Notes under the pieces: generated by a model | Seen by the model: the letters and a program-made list of their open reading frames with translations, nothing else | What the model was told of the DNA's origin: nothing | The model's database searches: none | From: Chalciporus piperatus | Lineage: Eukaryota; Basidiomycota; Agaricomycetes; Boletales; Boletaceae | Direction of reading: 5' to 3' | Length of the DNA: 64,000 nt | Assembly: GCA_038093975.1 (NCBI GenBank) | Contig: JBBPTG010000014.1 | Coordinates: 186,001-250,000 of the forward strand | Translations under genes and position numbers: made by a program | Shown: positions 11,301 to 22,777 of the stretch, one piece after another | Position numbering within the stretch: position 1 is the first letter of the stretch | How the letters are laid out: each line of letters starts with the position of its first letter

Positions 11301-13541
11301 TCATTGGATTGCGCTCCGTGTGACTGATCACCTGACACCGAGGGACCTGCTGGGCGGACCAAGTCGGTAGCTGTCTCGCGAGCGCTATTGAGCTCCGTGA
11401 TGGGAGTGAGTGTGCGACCAAGAGTGGGATCCATGGAACGAGGCAAAGGCTGAGTTTGTGAAGATTGACCCTCAAAGCCCAATGAAGGCAGTTGGGGGGG
11501 TTGTGATGGCTGCCCATCAGTCTGACCAGCGGGAGGCGGTGGCAGAGGGTGTTGCTGAGAAGGTGGTGCTGTACCTAGCGAGACGGGAGGGAGGGAAGGG
11601 AGACCGTCCGGTCGTGACTGAGGATCAGCCCCTCGCATTCGTTCAAGCAGTACATTCAGAAGACGAGAGCGAATTGCAGATGTACGTTCATCCCTTGCGT
11701 CCATTATTTCTGCCAGCTCTCTGTCCAGGAAGAGAAGCTTCAGGGACAGGTTAGATTAAAGTTAATGAAACTGGGTGGAATCTTACATCTCGAGTCGGTC
11801 CGACGGGGTAGGCTAACAGCATGGATAGTGGGTCCCGAGGATCCCATGAATAGGATTTGGGCCGTCCATAGAGCTCAAATGCATCGTGAAGGGCTGATGC
11901 TCAAATCAGCACGTGAACATGTCTAGAGGATGGAGACGTACCAACAACCCACTTCAACATCTCGGAAGGCTGAGTATTACCAGCCTCGAGCTCAGGCATG
12001 ACGAGTAACCATCCTTCCCGCCCTCTCATGCCACCCGCCGTCTCCTCCTCGCCAAGCAAACCTTCAAGTTTCATCAAGGTGCTCCGACTGATCAACTCCG
12101 GACGCTCGGGATATACAGCGAAGGCCTGGGTCACGTTTTTGAACGTCAGTAAAGCCTTCTTTTTATCTTTCGGTTTCTGTGATGCGTAAAGCGACAATAT
12201 AGGGCGCGGTGGTAGGTCTTCACTCTCCCGAGAAAAGAGAGTCGATACGCGCCTCTTGCGGGCAGTATTCGTGTTATAGGGACTGTCTCCGTAGGAAGGA
12301 CCAGTAGCATCAGTTTGAGACCCGGCGGACACCACCATCCACATGCGTTTCCAATCGGTTTGCCCAGCGACGCGAATACGAACCCAGCCCTCCACGCGGC
12401 CACGGCGCAGAGTAGATCGTGTGTCCTTGCCTGCGTAGAATCCGTCTGGTTATTGGAATGTCTAATCACACCCGAGGAAAACGTACCATCAGGCAGCGTT
12501 ATTCGTATCAAGTGGGCCGTATATATTTCCTCCAGTCGTGACTTCTCCCAAGCGGAAAGTCGAAGAGCAGTTGCCCACGATATCAGAGCAGGGGTTGAGG
12601 GACAGCTCAACAGCAAAAGATTTGAACCGGCAGTGTTGAGGGTAAGTACGTTTGTATATTTTTGGGGAGGCTGGCCTTCGGTAGCGGGAACAGTGATGGA
12701 ACCGAGCACTTGGACGAACTAACGACAGATCGTGGGCTCAGGAACATAGATATCCGGAAGCTAAGACACTCACAGCATCAGTCGTGTTGAAATATGTTGG
12801 TGGAACCTCCCGTCCTTGCTTATTTGCCTCTTCGACCTCACGCATGTCCCATGTACTGAGGGTTGTCCCACCAAGCTGTGCCCAAACCTCGACCCAACCA
12901 TCATCCTTGGTTGGCTTCTGACCATCTGGAAGCCTCTCGAGACGCTTTCTGACTGGACCGGAGAAGTACACCTTCCGGGCATGGGCAAGTGTCAACTGGA
13001 CGACTGAGCGGATTTCGGGGTGAAGAGGAGGGGGTGCAGAGTGTCCACCAGTCAATGAGCTCCTACGGATGGTAGATGGCTGTGGCTGGTCTGGGAGAGA
13101 ACCCGTTGGGCCAATTGACTTTGATTGGCCCATTGGTGGCGCAGGAACGCCGAAGTCAGTTGCCTGTCCACCGTTTGGGTCACTGGGCCGTCTGTTCTGG
13201 GTTGTGGATGGAGGGTTTGATGGTTCTGGTTCTCGCTGCTGGGACCTGTTGCGAAAGGAGAAGAATGAAGAAGTGCGGGCATGAGATTGAGGTAGAGGAG
13301 ACATTGATGGCCGTTGCTGCGTGGGCTGGTGGTGGTCGGTGGGGTTCATATCTCGTGGCTGGGTGGTGTCACTTGGGGGGATGTGCTGGTCTGGTTGTCG
13401 TGCTGGCAGGTCGTGAATCTCGCCGGCTCTGCTTGGGCTGGCCCGGGCTTGTCTGAGCTGCTGTAGCTCTGCGGGTGAAATAAAACCACGGTTACGACTG
13501 TCCCACTGTGGGCTCGAAGACGCCAAGGGGGGCGAAGACAT
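8338..13541 (-). CDS. CAF120/SKG3-like PH-domain protein
   Basis: Exons: complement(12774..13541, 12487..12718, 11942..12430, 11787..11899, 9586..11737, 8338..9530), 1648 aa, phases consistent. After a Pro/Gln-rich N-terminus, residues about 185-335 form a PH domain (HARKVYFSGPVRKRLE, WVEVWAQLGGTTLSTWD, VLTLNTAGSNLLLLSC, SWATALRLSAWEKSRLEEIY). It is followed by a second strand-rich block (GRVEGWVRIRVAGQTDWKRM, LKWVVASALHDAFELYGRP). This layout matches yeast Caf120 and Skg3, PH proteins associated with CCR4-NOT or the bud neck. The rest is disordered: Ser/Pro-rich, a run of 14 Glu then Asp (near 9820-9875), then a coiled coil (ALTEREREKRLAEDRQRKL) and a Met/Gly-rich tail full of NPMM and GGM (8520-8960). 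The role in mRNA decay is inferred from the family only. Confidence 0.75.
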
Positions 13542-14233
13542 CAGTCGAGTTGAGACCAACAGCACTAGCAAGTTCAAGTACTGTTCGAGAGATCTTATTA
13601 TGAGTCGTAATGACGACCAGTATTACGACCACTAAAATAACTTGGTCCACTTCTTACTCAGATCAGCACTGCCAGCCAACTGCCAGCTCATAGTCTGTCT
13701 GGCTCTACCTGCCACATGGATCGGCCTACTACAATCATCTTCAAACTGCTGATCGCCTTCTCCGCGGCGATGGTATTGCAAAATTTCTTGGTATGTACTG
13801 ACATCTGGATCCTTCGATCGGCCGTCCATCGCCGTGAGACTCACTGGGACGTGACAGCACTTTCCTATTCCCCCTCGGCTGTCAATCATTGCAATCGTCT
13901 TCCAAAAGTGTTCAAATATCTAAACTCCAAGTCTTGTCTCCAGCATACGAAATGGGTTTACCACCTAATGATACCTTCCGTTGAAGTAATGTGTGCTCAT
14001 TACCATGACCGTGATAGCAGAAGGTCATGTTACTTGTCTTGTGCCGATATGTGTCAACTCTATCGCAAAACGTCTCATTAAGAACCTGCGAGCGATATTT
14101 AGTCGGGTGTCCTGTATATGTCCGCACCTGGATGATAACCAATAGGCGACCTTAGGTCTCGGGCTCGCGAGGGTGACTAAACGTATGAATTAACTAAGCA
14201 GGAAGGGTATTGTCCATGTTCAAAGGACTGATG
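13542..14233. other. Intergenic, CAF120-like 5' flank
   Basis: 692 bp. A plus-strand frame of 121 codons (13716..14081) shows no domain, no splice pattern and no family resemblance, so I do not call it a gene. No RNA gene recognised. Confidence 0.4.
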
Positions 14234-15280
14234 CTAGGGTGTTTTCCCCTGATTCGGCACTTCTACGCGGGGAGCATGCTCGTAACCTTCAAACCCGAGC
14301 GATTTCTGCACAACGTCATCTGCTGCGTCTGGTTCGAGATGACCTTGAGCGTTTCGGCGCGCTCTGGGTTATAGGTTGACGTCAGCAACAAACCACGAGT
14401 TGGAAATAGGAGTGCTGTACCTGAAAAACGTGTAGCTCAAAACGATATCATCTATATGCCGACATGAAGGATCATCGAGCATATCCTTGTCGATGAAGAA
14501 AAGCAGGGGCATGTCGATTTCTTCGCCCGCAAGAAGTTTTTGCTCCTCAAAGCAGAAGCACTCGACTTTTGAGAAATAAGGTGCGACCTGACACGCACGA
14601 CCGCATGAGTGAGGATTCCCTTGGCTATCTCTCTTATAACACAAGGATGAGATGACACACCCGATCTGGAGTCACGTTGTATGTTGCAATTCCGATGATA
14701 TCTTTTTTGCTCTCATTCCTGGCTTTGTAGAATGCTAAGCTGGATTCACCTGGCAGGACGTCAACGAATTTTTGCTGCGGGGAGAACTTCCAAGGTAGCA
14801 TTTCTGAGCGATCTGCGTTAAAATGAACACGAATCCGTCGGGCTCCTTCGACAGGTACAAGACGAGAGGGATCAAAACGGTCTGACCCTTTTGAGAGGAC
14901 GGAAGGAGTTCCGGCAAACCCAGTGGCCGCACAGAACATGCGGTAGAGGGGCACGGCCGCATAGGTCACACCGAGTGCCAAAACGATCTGTTGGTACGCA
15001 AATGAGCCAGTATACAATGTCATCTCAGGATGCGTACAGCGGCGGTACTATACATGAGCAGATTGCGGTTCCGTGTTGCGTAGAGCTGTTGTCGTCGTTG
15101 GTGTTGGCGGGCGAAGCTGGATGCAGAAGGGCGAGAGGTGTCGGATGAATTGGTGGACATTGGAGCTCTGAGGGACGGTCTGGTGGGCTTAGATGATGTC
15201 CTCAGGATATGCGAATGCTGCATCCATGAGTGCAGTCCTACTTGCCGCGTGTGAGCAACGCGACATCGGGGAAACAACAT
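14234..15280 (-). CDS. COX11: Cytochrome c oxidase copper chaperone COX11
   Basis: Delivers copper to the CuB site of Cox1 during complex IV assembly; anchored in the mitochondrial inner membrane. Exons: complement(15038..15280, 14661..14987, 14421..14587, 14234..14363), 288 aa. The basic N-terminus (MLFPRCRVAHTRQ, later RQHQRRQQLYATRNRN) is a plausible presequence. Then a membrane segment (IVLALGVTYAAVPLY) and RMFCAATGFAGTP. The copper site CFCFEEQ has Cys200 and Cys202, and the chain ends in DIVLSYTFFRARRNAQG. Length fits the family. The ATG at 15280 is the first in the frame. It is head-to-head with DNAJC8: 199 bp separate the two start codons. Confidence 0.93.
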
Positions 15281-15479
15281 CTGTGAACTGTTAGCAATGG
15301 CCGAGAGGGACAATAACTACTTGCTAGTGCTGAACGCGACGGTCCAAGAGCCCTCCCGAGCATACTTGACATCGACATCGCGGTCGCGAAGAAGAGACTG
15401 TACTTTGCCACGTGACTATAGTGGACCTGCTAATGCGGCGCGTTTACTCCTACGGTTATTAACTTCCTCATTCCTGACC

Positions 15480-16619
15480 ATGTCGACGTCCAAGTCAAAC
15501 TCAGATCCTCAACCATCCTCCTCGTCGTCCGGTGCCTCGTCGAGTAATACCAAAACGGATACAGAGATAGAGGAGTTGCTTTCTCGCGAGGCGTCAGCCT
15601 TTCAGCGCGAACTCGAGGTGGAGAGAATACTCAAGGCATTCAAGCTAAAGTAAGCACTACATCTTATCAACTCGTCGCCTTTCTTGATGTTACTCTGTCA
15701 CCCAGTCCGTACGATATCATTAACCTCGATGAGACCGCAAAACCAGAGGACATAAAGCGCAAATACCGACAACTGTCTCTTTGTAAGCACAACCCCTCCC
15801 ACCACACTAATTCCCCGCAATTGAAACAAGAGCATGCTGACGAAAATGACACTTTCACCCCTCGCCTGATCGTCGGAATCCTATGCATGGGTTGCGCCTT
15901 GTGTATTGGGTCCAATCACTTGTACGAATACGTACGTTATTCTATGCACAGTCATCCATCCTGACAAGACCCCCCACCCACGTGCTTCAGATGCATTCGA
16001 TATACTCAAGAAGGCATGTCCCGCTTCATTCCATCATCATATCATACTCCCAAGGTCACTGACACTATTTAATAGGCTGAAGCTGAATTGTCGGACACTG
16101 CTAAACGGGCGGAACTTGACGCAACTATTGCCTCGGCCCGCACAACCCTCCTTCGTTCACTCTCGTTGCCAACAGGCCTGACCGACGATGATTCACGCCT
16201 AAAGAACCTTGGAGATGACCCAAAGATGAAGGCACAGGGCCTGACAACGCCTTGGAAGATCATGCTCAAGGAGAAGATAAAGGAGATACTTATCGATGAG
16301 GAGGTTCGGAGGAGGAAGTGAGTGGAACATCTCCGTTTTATCTGGCGGAACGTGCTGAGATTATCCAGGGCTGTAAAGATGAATCTGGCTAACGAAGGCC
16401 TGGAGGCCCGTAAAAAGGAAGAGGAGGTTGCTACTAGGAAACGCAAGGCAGAGGAGGATAAAGCCTGGGAGGGTGAGTATTCTATCTACTCGCAATCCCG
16501 ATTGTCGAGGCTTACGGTTTGGTTATCTAGAAACGAGGGAGACTCGCGTGGGTAGTTGGCGATCATTCAGCAAAGACTCGAAGAAGAAGAAGAAGACCAA
16601 TGTTGCAATGCTTGGCTGA
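15480..16619 (+). CDS. DNAJC8: DNAJC8-type J-domain protein (spliceosome-associated)
   Basis: DNAJC8 (Spf31 in fission yeast) is an Hsp40-like protein found with spliceosomes. Exons 15480..15649, 15706..15782, 15952..16013, 16076..16317, 16369..16472, 16531..16619 (247 aa). J domain: NPYDIINLDETAKPEDIKRK, RQLSLFIHPDKTPHPRASDA with the HPD at about 85-87. A charged helical stretch (KEKIKEILIDEEVRRRK) and the C-terminal WEETRETRVGSWRSFSKDS followed by five Lys match the WxETRxxRVxSWRxF end of DNAJC8. Intron 16014..16075 starts AAG|GCATGT and ends ATAG: only a GC-AG border keeps the frame. Confidence 0.92.
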
Positions 16620-16789
16620 AACCCGTTCCCGCGGTCGGGGTGAGAGCTGGCTGGTTAGGAGTTGAATTTCAGGCGTTGCTAGATTGTTACCCTGAGTCCT
16701 AATTCTTGTTCCATCAATGCGTGTAATGAATAGCTTGGCAGTCGAAACTACAAGGACTCTTCAACCGCTAAATCATCGTGGTATAGGTC

Positions 16790-17130
16790 TTCAGTCAGCT
16801 TTCATACGTATTCGCCATTGCCACCAACTTCTGTGCTTTGTCCCTCGCAATTGCGATCAGAACCTCACTGCTTCCGTGCTCACGCGGCCTGCACCCCAGA
16901 AATTGATATCGATCATCTCCCTTGCTTCCGGCTCGGTTGTAGACTCGACCTCTGCTACAGTGCTCGTTGAACGCGACGTCGATTCTTCCAAAGACCTTTT
17001 CAGCCGCGGCTGTGATGTCTCCGGAGTTCTTCACATCGACTTTGACGACGAGGAGCTGAGTTAGGGGGTTATTGCACCCGGAGGTCGTCGAGGACGGAGG
17101 AGCTCTGATGCGTCACGACAGCGTCGTTAC
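16790..17130 (-). pseudogene. Short-chain dehydrogenase (SDR) relic
   Basis: Reading the minus strand gives pieces of a classical SDR in shifted frames. First comes LLVVKVDVKNSGDITAAAEK, then VFGRIDVAFN (expected NNAG lost). After a one-base shift it reads AEVESTTEPEAREMIDINFW and GAGRVSTEAVRF, ending in a stop. Weaker remains upstream (AVVTHQSSSVLDDLR) may be the Rossmann N-terminus; no GxxxGxG was found. The catalytic YxxxK part is absent. Frameshift, internal deletion and missing ends say this is a decayed copy between DNAJC8 and RMI1. It lies in an 870-bp gap (16620-17490) that otherwise shows nothing. Confidence 0.6.
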
Positions 17131-17490
17131 TTTCTTCCACTGGCACGAGCCTGCCTCGGAGATGGGTCACGCTATCCACGATCTACTTCACCAGGACTTG
17201 ATACTCGCGATTTCATGGCACGACTGTGGTGGCTGATTTCGTGGAGGTTCCATCGACGATGCTAGAGAATTGGTAGGCCCGGCGGGGAATGGACCTTTAA
17301 ACGATTCGACTCGGACTACAGCTGGTAATATCGGTCTTGGAGAAGATGTATAGCCTTAAGGTAAGGCAAGGGTATGGAGCGCGATGCATACGCGTGGGAT
17401 TATCAGCCAGCTGCATTGCTCTGCCGGATAGGTTGCTCGTTACTGTCGACACGCGTACTGGGTACAAAGTTGACGTGACTAAAGGAAGCC

Positions 17491-19522
17491 TTAGTCGGAA
17501 ATATCAACGAAATCCGAATCCTCGACCTCGACCTCATTCCTTCCTGTTGCGTTGCGTGCATGTCTCCGAGCACCTTCCAGCGGTCTACTACCACCATACT
17601 CATTGCTATCCGCTTCATTCTCCGATGACGAAATGACAATGAAGGATGGATCACGGGGTGGCCGACGACGCAACGGTTGAGTGGACGGTGGCATACGAGA
17701 TCCGTTTGAACTGCTCAACGACGAGGAACCCGTACCCCTCGTGGAAGGTTGAGCGCGAGAAGGAGAAACGAGATGTAAAGTTCGAGATTTCGTACCCAGA
17801 CCCGATCGGGACGGTGTCCCTTTCCCGGGTGCTGCGCGTGCACGGGTGCCTTCCACTCCAGCGGCGTTGCTCTTGGTTTTGCCCTTGTCGCTGGGGTTTG
17901 CGCCGAGAGCACCTTGTTCGATCTTTCCTACCTGTTCAAAGAACGACTCGTCGACATCCATGTCGAACGAGAGGTCATCGTAAGGGTCGGGGGAAGGCGG
18001 CCGTTTTTCCGACTGCGGCACAGATTTTGCAGCGGGTGGCCTCGCAGATGTAGAAGCTAGTTTCTTAATGGGGGCATTGGACGGTTCAGACTTGGTGTTC
18101 AGTTCTTGCTTGGGTAAGGGAGCAGGGGGAGGTGAAAGACCGATGTCGGGGACCGCTTTGGTCTTGGATGTGCGAGAGGCAAAGTAAGGGGACGTCTTAA
18201 GAGTAGAAGAGGTGGAGGGAGGGTTGAGAGTGGAAGAAGATGCAATCGTAGCGTTCGATCCGAAAGTTTGCTTCAGATTCGAGTTCAAAATGGTTTTTTC
18301 TTTAGGCATCAGAGGCAATTTAGGGGATGGGGGGCGCGCTGCTTGTTTGGGTGCAGGGAGTGCAGTCCTTTGCTTCGGTTGTATTTTCAGCCTCTCGATC
18401 TCCTTATCCATCTCGATCTCGATCTCACGTAATACATCAGGGTCTACGTCGTCGTCCACATACATATCGTCTAGGTCAGAGGGCGGGGATGGGGGCCGTG
18501 GTTGGGCTGCAGGCCGAGCCTGGTGTGTGTGTGCATCCTGTGCACGTACAGCTTGGGCTGGGGGAGGGTGGGGGACCGCTTGAACATCTATCTGTGGTTG
18601 AGCTGCGGGAGCTTCAGGCGGAGGATCTGGACGTCTGCGAACCAGTTAGCGAAGGGGTTGCATGAAGAGTAGAGAGAAAGGATTTGCATACCCTAGTCGT
18701 CGCCTGAGAGAGCTGAGGAAAACATGTTCACTGTGAATGTCGGAATCCTCTGTTCTGTAGCCCTTGAGGGTGACGTTCGAGGGTTCGAGGAAGGCGATGC
18801 CATTGCGAATTGGTGTTGATTTAAGGATCATCTGGCAAAGTTGCGGGGATGGATAATTGCAGAGATGGATGGGGACCTACCTTGTAACCGAGGGGCGTTT
18901 CGCCCAACACCAGTTGAGGGAGAGATCTGAACTCAATTGCCTTGAATGTAGTCGATCCATCGGAGAGTTCAAATCTAAGCATGCCACGAGGGAATTTGGG
19001 GACAGGGCCCTCATCTTCCTCTGGCTGATTTGCCTCTGGATTGGGATTGTCCCCCTGTGCTAGACCTAGGTCTGCACGATCGAGGATCGTCTGATGTGTA
19101 TTTAGTAGACCGAATGCCGAGTGAGCTATGTCGGTGATGCTTTTGATCTCGACGAGGAGGGGTGTGGGACCCGTTGTTAGTTTCGGCCGATTTGTAGGGC
19201 GTGCAGGTCGTCTTACGCTCGAAGAACGAGGTTGATTTTGGTTCTGAGTGACGAGGAGAGGGTCAATTCCAGTCCCACGGACAGTTGAATCAGCTAGATT
19301 TGACTGCAAGAGCTGAGCTTCGACGTATTGACAGAACTGGTCAAAGTGTCTGGTCTGGTCGAGGTTGTGTTCTGCCGCGACCCAATCTGCACACTCTGTG
19401 AGCCATTCCTGGTCTGATTGTTGGTTAGTGGGACGTGGCCATGGTCGTGTACAGACCTGGTCTATTGCTGGTCTTGGATAGTTTTGTGTGATCCACGCTC
19501 TGATGCGCTGGTGGGTGGACAT
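17491..19522 (-). CDS. RMI1: RecQ-mediated genome instability protein 1 (RMI1)
   Basis: Partner of the Sgs1/BLM helicase and topoisomerase III in dissolving double Holliday junctions. Exons: complement(18881..19522, 18692..18831, 17491..18634), 641 aa. The N-terminal helical region (IRAWITQNYPRPAIDQVC, SDQEWLTECADWVAAEHN) precedes an OB fold: PTPLLVEIKSITDIAHSAFG, PKFPRGMLRFELSDGSTTF, KAIEFRSLPQLVLGETPLGYK, MILKSTPIRNGIAFLEPSNV, TLKGYRTED. This matches the RGMLxxxLSDGxTxxxAIE signature of RMI1. The rest is Pro/Ser-rich and ends in an acidic tail (EVEVEDSDFVDISD), longer than in yeast. Its ATG is only 48 bp from that of the carnitine acyltransferase on the other strand. Confidence 0.88.
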
Positions 19523-19570
19523 TGTCAAGGTATATAGATCACGTGGAGTCTAGCTTGGATGTGATCGACC

Positions 19571-22458
19571 ATGTCCGTCAAAGGCTCCCTCGGCTTGAGG
19601 GTCCCGCCGATGCGCCTCCCTCGTCTGCCAGTTCCAGACTTGAAAAAGACACTCGAGGGCTATCTACGCTCAGTTCAACCAGTCCTACTCGCTGAGGAAC
19701 ATAACGGAGGTCCTGACTTTGCTACAGCTTACAAGCGACAACAATCACTCGTCGATGAATTTCTCGCCGGTCCAGCTCAGCCCGCACAGCTGCGGCTGAT
19801 GGCATTGCACAAATTATCCAATCATAACTGGCTTGACGACAACTTTTGGGTGAAGAAAACCTACCACGAGTGGAGAGCACCTCTCCTCATCAATTCCAAC
19901 TGGTGGCTTTCCTTCATAAACGACCCCGTTGTCCCACCGGACGTCGTCACAGATCCCGGAGAGGGTCTGACTCCTTGGCAAGTCAGAAGAGCTGCCCATC
20001 TCATATACGGCATCCTCGAATTCAGGAATAGAATGCGCTCGTGTGTCCTCTCCGTTTCTTTGTCCATTTTCCTGACTCCCAACTCCTGAGAGCAGGCATA
20101 TTCGGTATCCCGACAACACGTCAACAGGTTTTGTTGTGCATTCCATTCTCATATCCTTTTACTTACCAGCCTCCTAGGTCTGTGGATGAGATATTCCGTT
20201 TCCCGCATATTCAATTACTGCCGTGTCCCCCAGCTTTCTTGCGATACCCTCACGGAACTTCCAACCTCCGAATCGCAGTGTGCATCTACAGTCACCGTCT
20301 TAGTACACGATTTCCACTACGCCCTCCGTGTCGTAGACCCAACAACGGGTGCACCATTCCACATTGACGAGATCGAGCGCGGTCTGAGAGATATTGTATC
20401 CGACGTGCTGCATCGCCGGCGTGAGTGTGAACGACCGTTGGAGATCGGTGTACTCACCGCAGATGAGAGGGATACATGGTCTCAGGTATGCGTACATGCG
20501 CTCTCGTTCCGATTCGTAATATATGTATGTTGAGATTTCCTTCAGAACTACTCCAGGTTGCTCCTTGCATCCGAAAGAAACAAAAGCTCATTCAAGGCAA
20601 TTCATCAATCTCTATTTGTCGTTTCCCTAGACCACTGGCCCGCCCCTTCGGTACCTGCTGATGAACGTACCGAGAGCCTCCCTCTCACATACGAGTTCAA
20701 TCGAAACTCTCCCGATCGTCCCATCTCTCAATCACCCAAGTCTATCCCGAATTTCCGTCCGACAGTTCCGTCCGATCTTCTTTCTCACCAGTACGCCATT
20801 CGCTCATCTCATTCGGCCCTCAACCGCTGGTTCGATAAACCTCTTTCTCTCATCGTCGAGCGTACCACGCGGGCGGGAGCCATGGGCGAGCATTCCCCTG
20901 TGGACGCATTAGTGCCTAGTATAGTCTGCGAGTGGGCAGTCGCTGGGGCTCATGGCATAGGCCTCCGTGGTGGGTTGGCAGAAGTACCGTTCAACAACGA
21001 CATCCACCCTTCCGGCAAGGGTGAATTGGAAGATCTAAACATTGGCCCAGGCGTGCGCTGGAGACGCATTGATTTCGATCCCCTGTTAGATACAAGACTT
21101 GTCATAGAGGAGGCGAAAGCACGCGCGCAGGCGCTCATCGTAAACTCCGACCACGAGGTTTCCTGTTTCGAAGACTGGGGAGGCGAGGAAGTGAAACGAA
21201 TATGTAAGTCTCGCGCAAACGGACACCTACTGCACGTATCTTCGTCTATCGAAACTCACGCTTTCCCCTCTAGGTTCCTACCAGGCCGATGCGTTTGTCC
21301 AGCTAGCTCTTCAACTCGCTTACTATCGAATGCATGGGCGCCCTACCCCTGTGTATGAGACCGCACTGACACGGTCCTTCCATCATGGACGCACCGAGAC
21401 AATACGTTCGTTCACGATGGAGAGCTACGTTTTTATGAAGGCTTCTTCGGGCTGGAAACAAGAAAGTTCGAAGGGGAGCAAGGTGAGTGCTGCAAGCTCG
21501 TGCTCATGGGTGATGCTGATGTTGTTTCAATTCATGTTCAAACTCATTTCTTGTGCACCGAAAGCCGCCACCCGATCTTTACCCTCTGCTCAAGTCCGCT
21601 CTGAGGGCACATTCATCACTTACGCGCGCAGCGATCACGGGTCGCGGGATAGACCGCCACCTTCTTGGTCTTCAGTCCGCATGGAAGGATTTGGTGTGGT
21701 TGGATGTCGAACCTCGTCGCTTGGGTATTGATCATATCAAGGCTCTGGGAAACCCGAAATCAGATGACCTGCCGCCTGCCGAGACTGGCGTCGCCCTTTT
21801 CGAAGACCCGATTTTCAAGAAAAGTCAAGAATGGCGGCTTTCAACGAGCGGTTTGAGTGAGGGATGGTGGTTCAGGGGGACTGGGTAAGTATTATAAACT
21901 CGTTTCACGTTGCACGTTTTTCTCGATCATCTGTCGATGAGACGGGGACGATCGGGCTTACAGGCTGTCAATATCTCACGATGCTAACTACTTGCACAGG
22001 TTTGGCTCTCCTTACGAAGATGGATACGGGATTAACTGTAAGAATCCTCGATTTGCGTTGTACATCTACTGACCATGAGCGTTCCACTTGTTCCGTATGT
22101 GGTCTGCCTCCACCGATTTCGCTCTATCGTTCAATGGGATCGCAACGTTCGACTTCACTGTGACACATGATCGTTAGATCTCATCGGTCCGCACTCCGTC
22201 AAGTTCTGCGTGGAGTCGAAGCACTCCTGTCCTACAACATCCACACGCACGTTCGTCGAGCATGTCGAAGCTGCCCTCAGAGACATGAGATATATCTGTC
22301 TGTCGTCTGAGCAAAGTGGAAAGGATGGAGGTCCCGCATCCACGACCCTCGAGACGGCCGAAGTGGAGGGTGCAGGGCCAGGTTTTGCTCTGGCGGGGGC
22401 TACACCAACCACGACGGAGCAGATTGGCGACTTCATCCTCGCGAAACCGAAACTTTGA
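19571..22458 (+). CDS. Carnitine O-acyltransferase (carnitine acetyltransferase type)
   Basis: Moves acyl groups between CoA and carnitine for transport between peroxisomes, cytosol and mitochondria. Exons 19571..20040, 20096..20127, 20178..20485, 20546..21203, 21274..21482, 21565..21884, 22000..22037, 22178..22458 (771 aa). It starts LPRLPVPDLKKTLEGYLRSV, the usual opening of the family. The catalytic histidine is about 386 in MGEHSPVDALV. Further marks are TALTRSFHHGRTETIRS, GIDRHLLGLQSAWKDL, the RLSTSGL motif and YGINYLIGPHSVKFCVESKH. The C-terminus is ...AKPKL; PKL is a weak type-1 peroxisomal signal. Which isoform (YAT1, YAT2 or CAT2-like) I cannot say. The exon of 32 nt is needed to reach TGLWMRYSVSRIFNYCRVP in frame. 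Confidence 0.9.
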
Positions 22459-22777
22459 GACCGTAGTACCCAACGGGCGGAGTAATCTCGCGCGCCGCCC
22501 CGTCAATAACGTCTGCACTATAGATTTGTTGCCCGCGCGGCCGCTGCATGTTTTTGTATTACACTTTCACCATTCATACATTATACATCTTATTTAGACC
22601 TTATCCATCCCATTTCCGCAGGCAAGTCAGGACCAAATCACGGTCTATACATGGCGAGGTGCATTCTACAAGTACATACATAGACGAGAGCAGAACAAGC
22701 TGTACATGATGTGATAACAATTCGACAGCATGACAAAACACGAAAGCTGAACAGGCATATGCCCGAATTTGAGACCT
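22459..22777. other. Convergent 3' flanks, acyltransferase / helicase
   Basis: 319 bp between two stop codons facing each other. AT-rich with no coding signal; presumably two 3' UTRs and terminators. Confidence 0.4.

Noticed and set aside
13716..14081. 121-codon plus-strand open frame
   Set aside because: No domain, no start context of note and no similarity I recognise; it lies in the 5' flank of the CAF120-like gene.
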